Source: Primulina eburnea
Taxonomy: Eukaryota; Streptophyta; Magnoliopsida; Lamiales; Gesneriaceae
DNA length: 64,000 bases
Assembly: GCF_022965805.1 (NCBI RefSeq)
Contig: NC_133114.1
Coordinates: forward strand, 7,584,261 to 7,648,260
Direction of reading: 5' to 3'
Part shown: positions 34,095-45,952 of the stretch, in pieces
How positions within the stretch are numbered: position 1 is the stretch's first letter
Layout of the letters: each line of letters begins with the position of its first letter
Made by a program: the position numbers and the translations under genes
The notes under the pieces: model-generated
What the model was told of the DNA's origin: nothing
Seen by the model: the letters and a program-made list of their open reading frames with translations, nothing else
Database searches by the model: none

Positions 34095-34106
34095 GCTCTG
34101 ATACCA
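34095..34106 (-). other. Element E primer-binding site (tRNA-iMet)
   Basis: Exact TGGTATCAGAGC on the minus strand, 5 nt from the LTR at 34112. Confidence 0.95.
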
Positions 34107-34111
34107 CTAAA

Positions 34112-35621
34112 TGTGACACCCTGACCCATAACGATAAAATACACAGCGGAATTTAAAATTTGCTTTAAAATATGGAAGGAGTTTCAAAATACATTTCATA
34201 TAAATGTTTACAAAATAATCACATGATCATTCAAATGACATACAAAATACAAAATAATCATTCTTATGATCATGTCCCCAAAACGATACAAAATAATCTT
34301 CCTTCCAACGGTGTATGCATATGACCCCCATCCACGATCACTGCCCTGGTCGGTCACTCTTATCTGCATCACATGAAAATAACTGAAATGAGAATAAATC
34401 TCAGCAAGTGGAACTTTACATAGCAATGATACATAGTATAATCTGTAAAACATGACATTGAAATCATAAATACCATCAACTCTGAAACATGAATACTGTA
34501 GCAATAACTGTAGCAGTAGCATAGCAATACGATGGTATTCTCTTTTCTATGGTTGGATTGATATCAATAGTATCTATGACTGTGGTTGCAAATATCCCAT
34601 CGATATAAATCGATAACTGTGAGGGGATAAAAGCCTATGGTCGATGATCATCTAATTGCATGCAATGCTCTGACTATGATTCAATCAATCCAATAAAACA
34701 TTTGAATGCTCAATAGCATTTAACAATCACTTTGGAAACCATATCTTTTGCTTTGTATTCCCTTTTCAATAGATGAGACATACAATGTCTCTAATAGATA
34801 ATCAATGAAATCAATACATAACAATGGATCAATGGAAGGGAATAACACTTTGAAACCTTTGAAATACAATACATATAACAATCATGTGAGCAAAGGGATG
34901 AAATTCCACTTACAGACCAATAGAACACCTCCAAACTAACTCTTGGTACACCACCTACAACAATAATCCTTAAACAACACCAATATCAACTCTATATCCA
35001 CAAATACAAGTCAAATAATCCAATAAACCAACAAGAACAACACCCTATAACATCTCATTTCCAAAACCATGATAGAATCGCACCAAAAACTTACCTAAGC
35101 TTCCTTATACCACGGAGAACGTCGATCTCAAGTCGGAAATCCAAATAACTCCAAGAATCAAAGGTAGGAAGCAAAAGAAATGGAGGAAAACCCTTGCCGA
35201 AGGAGAGAAAATCTCGAAAAAGGTGGATAGGATAGGATAAGATATGGCCAACAACTCCAAAAAGTAACTATATATCTCGCCCATACTTACACCGCGGGTG
35301 CGGTCACACAAGCACCGCGGGTGCGCTAAGCTCACGACATACCAACTAAAATCCCATGCACGAAGACCGCGGGTGCGTTGCTACAATTACCGCGGGTGCG
35401 GTCCTTGCACTGCCGCGGGTGCGGTGATGCCACGGCCTTCCAAAACCAAAATGATGAACAGTACACCGCGGGGGCACTTCTCTAAGAGCGCGGGTGCACT
35501 CTTGCTTCGGCAATGAACATAACTCAACCAACTAAAATCGAACCGAAACACTGAAACGAACAACCAACAACATCTAATACCTCAAGATAATAATAACCAA
35601 TAATACTATGACCCAAAACAC
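34112..35621 (-). repeat. Element E 5' LTR, main part
   Basis: 1510 bp, ending where copia G inserts. The last 78 bp lie at 52677-52754, so the whole LTR is 1588 bp against 1587 for the 3' copy. The array lies at 35290-35500. Confidence 0.94.
35290..35500. repeat. CACCGCGGGTGCGGT-type array in the E 5' LTR
   Basis: Same eight-unit arrangement as at 29113-29324, with a few base changes in the units. Confidence 0.9.
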
Positions 35622-37793
35622 TGAAAGGGATCGTTTTAAGGTGTTCGAAATCGCAACGGAAACACAAAATTATTTACTCTCAAGAAAACCGAAATTTTGC
35701 AAGAAAAGTTTTTGAAAAATCGAACACCATGTACTAGTTGTGCAAGTATATACAAAAATCTCAACTTTCAAGCATAGGGTGTTGAGAAAATTACCTATCA
35801 ATCTCAAAGATTGATTGTGGCTCCAACTAAGGTGTAAACACCTTAGCTCTTGAAGGTAGACAATCTATAAGCTTCACCTTTCTTTTGGACTCCTTTCTTC
35901 CAATCAAGCCCACCACTAACTAGCTAGAACCCTTCTTATTTTGCACTAGAAAAATAAGAAGATTATTCAAAAAGAAGTGATTTCTTTCCTCAACAATTGA
36001 AGAAGAAAATTGAGAGAAAAACTTGGATAAAAATGTGAATAGTAACTCGGCCACTATTCATGCTAGGAGAGAAGGAGAGACATTTTTTTGGTTGTGGGAA
36101 AAGTTGTTCCAAAAAGTTGCATGCCATGCCTTGAAAACACAAAAAGTAGTCTCCCAACCTTTCACCTCCCATGCATGCATATTATATGGTTTTTAATCAA
36201 ATTAAAACCATGGACTAAATTTTAATTATCTCAAACATATTTGAGACTAATTAAACATTACTTGAATTTACCCAAGTCCCACTAGTTAAATAATTATTTT
36301 AATTGAGCTCTTCAAGACTCAATATAATTTAATTAATTCAACACTTGAATTAATTTAATTATTTGGACTCTACTAGGCCCACTAGTGTTTAATTAATTCA
36401 ACACTTGAATTAATTTAATTTAGTCCATAATAATGTTTATGAAAATCACAATTTTCAATTACATTATTCACTTGGCCAATTTTAATTTAGGAACACTTCC
36501 TTAAATTAAAATTTACATTTCTCTCATAAAAGTCATACTTCTATTTTTCTTTACACTTATAAACTCATTTATAAGTCGTTCAACACATTGAACTAATTTC
36601 TCCTTTATAGAAGTCATACTTCTAATTTTCCTCACGCTTATAAACTCCTTTATAAGCCGTTCAACGCATTGAACTATTTTTACTTCTCAACGGGATCTAG
36701 AAAGCTAGTACTTGTGTGGCCCTCAATGGTTCATTGATACAACTAGCCGTGGGTTCACATCTCTATGTGATTCGGACTAAACATGTCCTTATATGAGCAT
36801 ACCCCAATTGCTCCATTCTTATTTATCAACACCTTGATAATAAGAACGTCAGAACTCAAGTCTGATAGTACCCAACCAATCACGTTAAACGCCTAGCAGC
36901 ATCGCTTACGTGATTCCCTAGGTATCACATGATAGTGCCTGCAAGAACCATTCAATTATGGTTAGCGTACAGTACGGTCCCTTCAACTCATATATCCCGA
37001 TCGATTCGACAAACATTGGTTTATCGAGAGTTGTCAATGAATCGATACTATGTGTCATGTCGTAGTTGCATCGATGGTGTAATCTATGAAACCCTTTCAT
37101 AATTACCACCATACTCTGGCCAGAGATTTCGATCTACATACACATGATAACACATAGGATATCCATACCCGAAGGTAAGCGGTGAATCCCCGACTACAAT
37201 GCATCGACTCCTATGTGTTTCGACAGAACACCCAACCTTGCCACCCGATGACCCCATAAGAGTCGGTAAACAAGTCAAAGTGTAATTCTAGCACATAGAG
37301 TCTCAATGTTGTCCCGGGTCATAAGGACTAATTCTGTACAACCATAAACTATGACATTTCCACTCGATAAGTGAGAACCACTTGGAAAGTCCTTTTATGG
37401 AGGGTTGTTCAGTGCACTCTACAAGGAGCACCTATCTGCATGTTCGGACATCACAATGTCCCCTACCAATGAAACATGGTACTCACATCGCAGATACTAG
37501 TCTCGAACTCTAGCGGCCTATATCCTTCTTAGTGGCGGCTGAATCGACTAGGAACCGTTTAGAATATACAGTATTACAAATATGAGTTTCATGATACTCA
37601 TCATATGAGCATCTCATATTCTTTCTACTATTTGTATATTCAAGGGCTTTATCTATGCAACTAGCATGGGTATACAGATAAAGATGTGCCATAATAATAA
37701 TCTCAAACATTATTAAAATAAAGATTGCTTATACATAGAGTTTCATTGTGAACACTCGGCCAACACTTGGCTCGACGGGCACCTACTCTAACA
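35622..37793 (-). repeat. Copia G 3' LTR
   Basis: 2172 bp. It is similar to the LTR of copia I over most of its length. The U5/R end (plus-strand positions 35622 to about 36170) is a different subtype (TGAAAGGGATCG against TGAAAGCGGACC). The tandem palindrome block is at about 36525-36674. Confidence 0.95.
36525..36674. repeat. Tandem duplication with palindromes (copia G 3' LTR)
   Basis: Same two-unit arrangement as in copia I. In unit 1 the first dyad is damaged (ATAAAAGTC for ATAGAAGTC). Confidence 0.82.
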
Positions 37794-37804
37794 ATCTCCC
37801 ACTT
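37794..37804 (-). other. Copia G polypurine tract
   Basis: AAGTGGGAGAT on the minus strand, next to the LTR. Confidence 0.9.
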
Positions 37805-37807
37805 GCA

Positions 37808-39765
37808 CTAGAGCCAACTACCCATATGATTTAAACCCATTGATTCGCGATGCTTGTCGAATAATGGTCCAGGTAAAGGCGTAGCTAGTGGATCAACAAC
37901 ATTATCGGCGGAGCCGACTTTGTCAAAAGACACTTCTCTTCTTTCCACAATCTCTACGAGGATGTGGTACTTTCTCAATACATGTTTGGACTTTTGATGA
38001 GACCTTGGCTCCTCTGCTTGAGCTACAGCTCCCGTGTTGTCACACAACACCGGGACAGGAGCAATTCCATTAGGAATGACGTCCAACTCTTAGACGAAAT
38101 TCCTTATCCAAACAGCCTCTCTTGCTGCATCTGATGCAGCAATGTATTCGGTCTCTGTGCTGGAATCCGTAATATTGTCTTGCTTGGAACTCTTCCAAGA
38201 GACTGCAGCACCATTGAGCATGAATACAAAACTAGAGGTTGACTTCGAGTTATCGATATCGCTTTGGAAGCTAGTGTCGGTATAGCCTTCCAATTTCAGT
38301 TCTCTACCCCCATAGACCAAGAACAACTTATTGGTCCTTCTCAACTACTTGAGGATGTCTTTCACAGCTTTCAGGTGTGGAAGACCAGGGTTCGATTGAT
38401 ATCCTTTCACTACACATAGTGCAAACGCCACGTCAGGACGTGTAGATATCATCCCATACATGATATTACCAATTTCCGAAGCATACGGAATGCGTGTCAT
38501 CGCCACTATATCTGCATCTGTCTTGGGAGACAGACTTGGATAGGGACACGCCATGACACACTGGTAGATGTCCTCTCATGGACTCATCCATCGAGAACCG
38601 CTTCACGATGATATCAATGTATGTGGACTAGGTGAGACCAAGCCATCTTTTCGATCTATCTCTATAGATCTGTATCACAATACAAAAGATGCTTCACCCA
38701 AGTCCTGCATCGAGAACTTACTCGCTAACCATATCTTAGTTGATTGCAACATTCCTACATCATTCCCAATGAGTAGAATGTCATCAACATAAAGCACCAA
38801 GAATGTCACAACACTCCCACTGACCTTCTTATACACACGGGGTTCCTCAGGATTCTTAGTAAATCAAACTATTTGATTGTACTGTCGAATCTGAGGTACC
38901 AACTCCTAGATGCCTGCTTTAGATCATAAATAGATCTCTGAAGTTTGCATACCATATGCTCACTTCCGATAGATGTTATTCCTTCAGGTTAAGACATGTA
39001 AATAACTTTCTTAAAATCCCCATTAAGAAAGTCTGTCTTGACATCCATCTGCCATATCTCATAGTCATACCATGCAGCTATGGCTAGCAAAATCCTTATG
39101 GACTTGAACATTGCGACTGGGGAAAAAGGTTTCCTCAAAGTCAACTCCTTGTCTTTGAGTATATCCTTTTTCCACCAATCGCACCTTGAAGGTCAATACC
39201 TTCCCATCTGTCCCAAGTCCCTATGGGAACCTTTCCCTCAGGTAGATCTATAAGATCCCACACTTGGTTCGGATGCATGGAATTCATCTCAGATTCCATC
39301 GCTTCAAGCCATTTGGATGAATCGGCATCAGATAACGCTTCCTTGAAGGTCCTTGGATCACATCCATGGTTAGGCTCATCATGGCCCTCTTCAAGAAGCT
39401 GACCATACCTCATAGGTGGTCTCGAGACTTTCTCGTATCTTCTAGGAGCTTGTATCTCCTCTCTTGGCTCTTTGGGTGTGGGTTCTTCAATTGTGGGTGT
39501 CTCTCGAACCTCTTCGAGTTCTATCATCTCCCTTTTTCTATCCAATAGAAAAATCCTTTTCCAAAAAGGTTGCATTCCTAGAAACAAACACCTTTGTTTC
39601 TTGGGGATGATAGAAATGATATCCAACTAAATTCCTTGGATATCCCACAAAGTAACATAAAATGGATCAACAATCCAATTTCTCTCCCACTACCTGCTTC
39701 ATAAGCAGGGCACCCCATATTCTAAGATAAGAATACTTAGGAGGCTTACCCATCCATATCTCATA
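37808..39765 (-). pseudogene. Copia G reverse transcriptase and RNase H, broken
   Basis: The minus strand reads from the integrase end (PYEIW, near 39760) through a linker to RT and RNase H. Pieces include FKEALSDADSSKWLEAMESE (near 39330), VWDLIDLPEGKVPIGTWD (near 39230), the catalytic YVDD (38780-38791, intact here), GNIMYGMISTRPDVAFAL (near 38460) and SWKSSKQDNITDSSTETEYIAASDAA (38120-38200). RNase H continues as VIPNGIAPVPVLCDNTGAVAQ after TAA (38092-38090), a stop shared with copia I. Frameshifts occur near 39140, 38970 and 38570. RT cannot be made as one protein. Confidence 0.88.
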
Positions 39766-40887
39766 TGGTGTGTAGTGACCAGTTCCAGAATCACCTACTA
39801 ATCAAGAACTAAGCATGCAATTAACTTAATTAACAATAATCAGAGATAACAGCGGAAAAATCAACAAATGATAGTTATACAACCCAATCGAAGTCTAGAA
39901 TAACTTAACTAAAATATCTGGTACAATCATATCGAATCAAAATATATCGAAGAACTAAACCAACCAGCTACTCACTGTCCTCCTCCTGCTCTTCCTGAGC
40001 CATCCAACCTGAGGCCTGCCCCGTGGGAATGGGGTGTCCAAGATAAACAAAACCGAGGACGTGAGCGATAAGAACGCCCAGTACAAAAGTATGAGTATAC
40101 AAACCTATATGAAATGCACATGCTATGATATGATACCAGGGTAGTCAAGAAACAGGAGTCACAAAGGATCTCAAAATGCTCAGTCTAGAGGCGCCAAGTG
40201 GATAGTGCCGCGCGGTACAACCTCTGGGTCACTGCATCCACTACAAGAACAGACGTGGACCTAAAATGTCTCGGACCACCGAAGCCCTCCCGACCCGTCG
40301 GCCACTGTGTACTCTCGGTGTCCATGCGTCCACAAGACAAGACAGGGCTGAGCGGCCCCAAGATATAGCTTATCTCGAAAGAGATACAGCTCAACAGTAT
40401 AGGCTATCTCGAAGGAGATACGGCTCAACGTGAAATGCAACATGCAGTAATAAACGTGACATAATAGCATGCATCATATGACATATATCAATGCACCACA
40501 TAATCATGCAACACATATATATGAATGTATACTCAACCAGGATATCTCGGATAGTACTTCCGTACCTCTATCACTGCAATCTTAATCCACTGGAACAACC
40601 AGACAACAGGTCTAATCCAAGCCTATTCATCAAGTGAAAACCATCACTAAAACTTATCTACCAGACTTAACTAGATAATCCTGAGATAAATACTGATACA
40701 ATTCCAAACCTTCGTCCGTCGCTAGCCCGCTGATGCCGCTAGCTCCCAACTAGAGCACAGCTCCGCTATAAGACCAGCAGCTCCCTGCTAGTGCCCGAAC
40801 CTCGGAAAAAGACTAGAACCTGTCAGAAACGACTGAAATGCTATGGAACTCTCTGAATTGGCGAGTCACAAATGAAGCCTCGCGCCT

Positions 40888-40897
40888 CTATTTATAG
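40888..40897 (-). promoter_or_regulatory. Element H 3' LTR TATA box
   Basis: CTATAAATAG on the minus strand, about 7 bp downstream of the array, followed by a GC-rich start region. Confidence 0.82.
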
Positions 40898-40903
40898 CCA
40901 ATG

Positions 40904-41168
40904 TTCGGACGATCCGAACCACTTCGGACGCTCCGATCTAGCACACTTCGGACGGTCCGAACCCTGATCGGATGATCCGATCCTTGCATGACTTCCACGA
41001 GTACAGCCACCTGTCTCGGACGATCCGACCCCCAATCGGACGATCCGAACCTTACCACGTGTCCAGAACCCTTCCACGTGTCCAGCCACCTGTCTCGGAC
41101 GGTCCGACACCTGGCTCGGACGATCCGAACTCATCGGACGATCCGAACATGTTCGGTCCTTCCGATCC
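40904..41168. repeat. TCGGACGATCCGA dyad array in the H 3' LTR
   Basis: About ten units of TCGGA-3nt-TCCGA; the central three bases vary (CGA, CGG, CGC). Units occur singly or in close pairs, spaced about 18-60 bp. This copy has one unit fewer than the 5' LTR. Confidence 0.92.
41056..41080 (-). promoter_or_regulatory. Two G-box/ABRE motifs in the H 3' LTR
   Basis: GGACACGTGG occurs twice, 19 bp apart (CACGTG at 41056-41061 and 41075-41080). This is the plant G-box, bound by bZIP and bHLH factors and found in ABA- and light-responsive promoters. Confidence 0.7.
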
Positions 41169-41223
41169 TACCGAAAATATAATTAATCCAATAATTACTC
41201 ACATTAGGAATCGGGTTACTACA

Positions 41224-41236
41224 TTCTCCCCCCCTT
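41224..41236 (-). other. Element H polypurine tract
   Basis: AAGGGGGGGAGAA on the minus strand, next to the LTR. Confidence 0.9.
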
Positions 41237-41385
41237 AAAAGATTTCGTCCTCGTAATCAAGTTTATAGGATGAACAAAACTGAAATAACAACATTGTTAT
41301 TACATCTCAATTGTTGCTAAACACAACTGATATTTGGATTACAACGAAAAACATACATACATCCATAGTACAACTACAGTACAAC

Positions 41386-42804
41386 TCAAAAGAGCTCTGG
41401 ATGCTCCGAACGCATACGACTCTCTAGCTCCCAAGTGGCTTCTTCAGTGCCTCTGCGCTGCCACTGAACTAAGACAAGAGGAATGATCTTATTCCGCAAC
41501 ACCTTGTCTTTGCGATCGAGAATCCGCACTGGTCGTTCCACGTAAGACAGATCCGAATTTAGTTGAACTTCAGAGGGATGCAAGATGTGAGACTCATCTG
41601 CTACGTATCGTCTCAACAAAGATACGTGGAACACGTCGTGAATACTGGATAGGTACGGCGGTAATGCAAGTCTGTAAGCCAAATTTCCCACACTTTCCAA
41701 TATTTCAAATGGACCAATAAATCTCGGAGACAGCTTACCCTTGAGACCAAATCTCAAAATCCTGCGAAAAGGCGAAACTCGGAGAAACACTTTCTCACCT
41801 GGCTGAAAATGAAGAGGTCGACGCTTGGTGTTCGCATAACTAGCCTGTCGATCCTGAGCAGTCTTAATCCGCTTCTTGATTACTGCAACCTTATCAATAG
41901 CCTGCTGGACTAACTCCGGTCCCTCAACATGTCGTTCCCCAACTTCATCCCAGAATAATGGAGTACGACAACGTCGCCCATACAACGCCTCAAATGGTGC
42001 CATACCAATACTACGATGGTAGCTGTTGTTGTACGCGAACTCAATCAAAGGCAAATGATCCTGCCAAGCGGGTCCGAAATCCATAACACAAGCTCGCAAC
42101 ATATCCTCAAGTGTACGGATAGTCCTCTCTGACTGACCGTCAGTCTCCGGATGATAAGCAGTACTCAGACTCAGTGTAGTACCCAAAGCTGACTGGAAAC
42201 TACCCCAAAACCGTGAGGTAAAACGAGGATCTCTGTCACTGACAATACTGACTGGCACTCCATGCAAACGTACAATCTCTTGAATGTACAATCGAGCCAT
42301 ACGATCGAAAGTGAAATCACGGTTATATGGCAGAAAATGAGCAGACTTGGTGAGTCGATCCACCACTACCCAAATAGCATCACTATTCCTCGACGATAAT
42401 GGCAAGTGAGTAATGAAATCCATCGTGATATGCTCCCACTTCCATTCAGGAATAGGTAAATTCAACAATAATCCTCCAGGTCGACGGTGCTCTGCCTTAA
42501 CCTGCTGACAAACAAGACACTTGGAAACAAACTGATAAACACTGCGCTTCATCCCTTTCCACCAAAATCGTGTCCTCAAATCTTTATACATCTTGTTGCT
42601 TCCTGGATGAATACTCAGCTTGCTTCGATGAGCATGAGACAAAATCTCCTCCCTCAACGTATCATCCTCTGGTACTACAACCCGATTAGACAAACACAGA
42701 AGACCATTAGACTGATAATGGAAACCGCTATCTCCACCCGCTAACCGAGCTAATCTCTGAGTCTTCAGATCAGACATCTGAGCATCTCGAATCCGAGCGA
42801 ACAA
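41386..42804 (-). CDS. Element H integrase with chromodomain-like C terminus
   Basis: This 472-codon frame carries the integrase. The zinc-binding domain is HAHRSKLSIH and CLVC (residues about 57-99). The catalytic triad is D129 (ITMDF), D190 (IVSDRDPRF) and E226 (TDGQSER), with 35 residues between the last two. YNNSYHRSIGMAPFEALYGRR and GPFEILESVGNLAYRLALPP follow. The tail VLVQWQRRGTEEATWELES (about 444-464) is chromodomain-like. It is in the same frame as the upstream RT-RNase H, separated only by a TAG at 42813-42811 in ILS-stop-PALFARI. The ATG at 42804 is internal; the normal product comes from a polyprotein. Confidence 0.93.
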   Translation of the reverse strand: MFARIRDAQMSDLKTQRLARLAGGDSGFHYQSNGLLCLSNRVVVPEDDTLREEILSHAHRSKLSIHPGSNKMYKDLRTRFWWKGMKRSVYQFVSKCLVCQQVKAEHRRPGGLLLNLPIPEWKWEHITMDFITHLPLSSRNSDAIWVVVDRLTKSAHFLPYNRDFTFDRMARLYIQEIVRLHGVPVSIVSDRDPRFTSRFWGSFQSALGTTLSLSTAYHPETDGQSERTIRTLEDMLRACVMDFGPAWQDHLPLIEFAYNNSYHRSIGMAPFEALYGRRCRTPLFWDEVGERHVEGPELVQQAIDKVAVIKKRIKTAQDRQASYANTKRRPLHFQPGEKVFLRVSPFRRILRFGLKGKLSPRFIGPFEILESVGNLAYRLALPPYLSSIHDVFHVSLLRRYVADESHILHPSEVQLNSDLSYVERPVRILDRKDKVLRNKIIPLVLVQWQRRGTEEATWELESRMRSEHPELF

Positions 42805-42810
42805 AGCTGG

Positions 42811-43794
42811 CTAAGATAAAATGGTAGCAACACGAATGCTCTCCATACCTTTCCGATGTTTGAAGTTAAATCCCAACGAACAACAATCCTGAATAGTACT
42901 AATCATAGCACTGGTCTGAAGTGCAGAGGCTCTCACCTTACGACTAAGAGCATCGGCTGTGAGATTCGCAGAGCCTGGATGGTACTTGATCTCGCAGTCA
43001 AAATCTTTCAGTAGATCCATCCAACGACGTTGTCTCATGTTCAACTCAGCCTGAGTGAACAGATACTTCAGACTCTTATGATCAGTAAAGATTTCAAACT
43101 TAACTCCGTACAAGTAATGACGCCAGATCTTCAGCGCGAACACAATAGCTGCCAACTCTAGATCATGAATAGGGTACTTCTCCTCGTGAGATTTCAGCTG
43201 CCTGGAAGCGTAAGCGATCACATGACCATTCTGCGTCAACACACACCCTAAGCCTTGAAAAGAGGCATCGGTGTAAACACTGAAACCATCAGATCCTGAA
43301 GGTAACGCCAAAACAGGTGCAGAAGTCAGAAGTCGACGAAGCTCTCTGAAACTATCTTCGCACTCAGATGACCACTCAAATGGAACATCCTTCCGAGTAA
43401 GTTGCGTCAAAGGTCTAGCTACCTGGGAGAAATTCACGATGAAGCGACGATAATACCCTGCCAGACCTAGAAAACTACGGATCTCGGCCACCGTCGTAGG
43501 ATGTGACCAATTCAGCACTGCTTCAATCTTGCTGGGATCCACAGAAATTCCTTCCTTGGAAATCACATGACCAAGGAATACTACACGATCAATCCAGAAT
43601 TCGCACTTACTCAGCTTAGCATACAATTGCTTCTCGCGAAGAATCTGCAACACAATCTTCAAGTGCTGGACATGCTCCTCCACACTGTGAGAATAAATCA
43701 AGATATCGTCGATGAACACCACAACAAATTGATCTAGAAAATCCCGAAAGACTCGGTTCATCAAATCCATGAACACCGCTGGCGCATTCGTCAA
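42811..43794 (-). CDS. Element H RT (from the active site) and RNase H
   Basis: The 327-codon frame resumes RT after the 53-bp insertion. It starts [19 protein letters not shown] and has the catalytic FIDD at residues 27-30 ([12 protein letters not shown]). The RT connection ([16 protein letters not shown]) is followed by RNase H with catalytic segments [28 protein letters not shown] and [11 protein letters not shown]. It ends in [16 protein letters not shown] and a spacer with the in-frame TAG. The listed ATG sits inside RT and is not a natural start; the N-terminal half of RT is in the frame at 43791-45857. Confidence 0.92.
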   Translation of the reverse strand: MTNAPAVFMDLMNRVFRDFLDQFVVVFIDDILIYSHSVEEHVQHLKIVLQILREKQLYAKLSKCEFWIDRVVFLGHVISKEGISVDPSKIEAVLNWSHPTTVAEIRSFLGLAGYYRRFIVNFSQVARPLTQLTRKDVPFEWSSECEDSFRELRRLLTSAPVLALPSGSDGFSVYTDASFQGLGCVLTQNGHVIAYASRQLKSHEEKYPIHDLELAAIVFALKIWRHYLYGVKFEIFTDHKSLKYLFTQAELNMRQRRWMDLLKDFDCEIKYHPGSANLTADALSRKVRASALQTSAMISTIQDCCSLGFNFKHRKGMESIRVATILS

Positions 43795-45857
43795 ATTAAT
43801 TTAATTAAAGCCCCGAGGCGGGATTGAGGAAAAGAGACCAGTGATGATCCGAATGGCATAACTAGAAACTCGTAATGCCCATAACGAGTACGAAATGCAG
43901 TCTTGGAAATATCATCATCTCTGACTCTCATCTGATGATAACCCGATCGCAAGTCAATCTTGGAGTAAACAGAGGTACCCTGAAGCTGATCGAACAAGTC
44001 ATCGATACGAGGTAATGGATACTTGTTTTTGATCGTCACACGATTCAGCTGGCGATAGTCAATACACAATCGCATCGATCCATCCTTCTTCTTGACAAAC
44101 AAGACTGGAGCTCCCCAAGGTGAAACACTTGGGCGAATATAACCTTTATCAAGAAGATCCTGCAATTGCTGCTTTAGTTCCCTCATCTCTGACGGCGCAA
44201 GACGATAGGGGGCACGAGAAATCGGTGCAGTCCCTGGCATTAACTCAATGCCGAACTCCACCTCTCTAACCGGAGGAAAACCAGGAATCTCATCTGGAAA
44301 CACATCAGGAAATTCACAAACCACTGGAATATCCTCTATACCAACACTACCTGTGGACGTATCAATTGCATAGATGAGGTAGCCTTCCCCGCCCGCCTCT
44401 AAAGCACGACAGGCTTTCAGAGCAGATACCACTGGCATCGGAGGTCGCGCTCCCTCGCCATAGAAAAACCAACTAGAGCTCTCAGTCGTACGGAACTGAA
44501 CAAGCTTCTGGTAACAATCCACAGTAGCTCGATAGGTAGTCAAAATGTCTATACCCAAAATACAATCAAAATCTTCCATTTCCAGAATCATAAGATTCGC
44601 AGTCAACTCGTTACCCTCAAAATTTAAAGGACAACCCATCACTAGACGCTTGGCTAAAACCGAATGACCCATCGGGGTAGAAACGGAAAGAATGACGTCT
44701 AGAGAAACATACGGTAACTTATGACGCTTAACAAATCGTGCAGAAATGAATGAATGTGATGCTCCGGTATCAATAAGAACAAAAGCAGGAATACCGCATA
44801 AACAAAAAGTACCTGCTATGACTCTCTCTGTCTCATCTGCAGCCTGATCCTGGTTCAGCGCAAAAACCTGACCTTGGGCACGAGGTCGAAGATTCGAACT
44901 ACCCACTGCCTGACCCTGCCTCCTCTGCTGAACAGTCGTCTGAGATCCAGAACCGGATCCTGCTCCACCTCGCAACTGAGGATAATTCTTCTTAATATGC
45001 CCCATCTCTCCGCACTGATAACAAGCTCCCGCGGCTGATCGGCATTGCTCCGATGGATGATTCTTCCCACAATGCACACAAGACTCCTTCTTCTTACCAA
45101 AACGGAAAACACCGCTAGATCGAGATCCAGATCCAGAAGAAGACGAACCAGATTTCTTGAACGACTGAGATCGAGGCCTCAACATACTCGGAGGTCTAGA
45201 AGAAAGAATAGCCCTACCACGCTGGAGACTGATCTCTGCCTGGCGACACCGGTTCACTAACCCATCATAAGAAGTAGGATTATCACAGACAGTGACTCGG
45301 TCAAAGATCTCCTGGTTAAGACCCTGGAGGAAATGATCATACTTGGCCTCAGAACTGCCACTGATATGAGGAGCGAAGGGTAACAACTCGAAGAATTTCT
45401 GCTGATACTCATCAACAGACATACTACCCTGCTTAAGGTTCAGGAGCTCAATCGTCTTCGCTTGGCGAAGGGCTGGAGGAAAATACAGCTGCATGAAAGC
45501 TGCACGGAAATCAGCCCAAGTCACCCTACCCTGGGACTGGACTATCGGCGCAGAAGTCGATCGCCACCACTTGTGCGCACGTCCCTCAAGAAGAAAACTA
45601 AGGGTCTCCATCTTCTGCTCCTCGGTGCACTGGAATGCACGGAAACAACTCTCCATGCGCTCTAACCAATCCTCAGCATCATCAGGAGTCTCTCCACCGA
45701 CTAGAGGCTTAGGCCCCATCTGAATAAAACGATGCAAATCAAAACGCTTAGGACCATCCCGACGATGACGATGCTCACGATGACGCCTGTGATCATCCTG
45801 GTCGCCCCAACGACCTACACTCCCCTGACTACTCTCGTCATCAAAGTGGTCAGCCAT
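43791..45857 (-). CDS. Element H Gag-protease-RT (N-terminal half)
   Basis: This 688-residue frame starts [20 protein letters not shown]. It has a basic N-terminal stretch and the Retrotrans_gag core at about 75-190 ([41 protein letters not shown]). The zinc knuckle region [14 protein letters not shown] (279-292) has its last cysteine replaced by tyrosine. The protease active site is DTG 363-365 ([15 protein letters not shown]). RT starts near 545 ([15 protein letters not shown]) and includes [10 protein letters not shown]. The frame goes wrong at MPFG (residue about 670) because of the 53-bp insertion, adding about 18 unrelated residues before a stop. This start is the only ATG after the short leader. 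Confidence 0.94.
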   Translation of the reverse strand: MADHFDDESSQGSVGRWGDQDDHRRHREHRHRRDGPKRFDLHRFIQMGPKPLVGGETPDDAEDWLERMESCFRAFQCTEEQKMETLSFLLEGRAHKWWRSTSAPIVQSQGRVTWADFRAAFMQLYFPPALRQAKTIELLNLKQGSMSVDEYQQKFFELLPFAPHISGSSEAKYDHFLQGLNQEIFDRVTVCDNPTSYDGLVNRCRQAEISLQRGRAILSSRPPSMLRPRSQSFKKSGSSSSGSGSRSSGVFRFGKKKESCVHCGKNHPSEQCRSAAGACYQCGEMGHIKKNYPQLRGGAGSGSGSQTTVQQRRQGQAVGSSNLRPRAQGQVFALNQDQAADETERVIAGTFCLCGIPAFVLIDTGASHSFISARFVKRHKLPYVSLDVILSVSTPMGHSVLAKRLVMGCPLNFEGNELTANLMILEMEDFDCILGIDILTTYRATVDCYQKLVQFRTTESSSWFFYGEGARPPMPVVSALKACRALEAGGEGYLIYAIDTSTGSVGIEDIPVVCEFPDVFPDEIPGFPPVREVEFGIELMPGTAPISRAPYRLAPSEMRELKQQLQDLLDKGYIRPSVSPWGAPVLFVKKKDGSMRLCIDYRQLNRVTIKNKYPLPRIDDLFDQLQGTSVYSKIDLRSGYHQMRVRDDDISKTAFRTRYGHYEFLVMPFGSSLVSFPQSRLGALIKLI
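43796..43848. other. 53-bp insertion in the H reverse transcriptase
   Basis: Other gypsy copies read ATGCC(A/T)TTCGGTTTGACGAA across this point. Here 53 bp separate ATGCCATTCGG from TTTGACGAA. The inserted DNA has an AT-rich half (TTTAATTAAATTAA) and a GC-rich half (CCCGCCTCGGGGC on the minus strand). No target duplication or recognisable element ends are seen. It disrupts the frame. Confidence 0.85.
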
Positions 45858-45940
45858 CGCTACAAGATAGAATGGGGAAAAACGGTAAAATGGTCAACGA
45901 AAATCCCAAAACAGAATCTATATCCCAAAATCGTATGCAT

Positions 45941-45952
45941 GCTCTGATACCA
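45941..45952 (-). other. Element H primer-binding site (tRNA-iMet)
   Basis: Exact TGGTATCAGAGC on the minus strand, 4 nt from the LTR. Confidence 0.95.

Larger units (their letters stand above)
39771..41223 (-). repeat. Element H 3' LTR
   Basis: 1453 bp, TGTAGTAACCCGATTCC at its minus-strand start. It contains the TCGGACGATCCGA array (40904-41168), two G-boxes and a TATA box. No gene is seen in it. Confidence 0.96.

Noticed and set aside
43796..43848. 53-bp insertion in H read as an intron
   Set aside because: No GT-AG ends, too short for a plant intron, and absent from related copies in the window.
45045..45947. Plus-strand frames over the H gag
   Set aside because: Shadows of the real minus-strand Gag frame.
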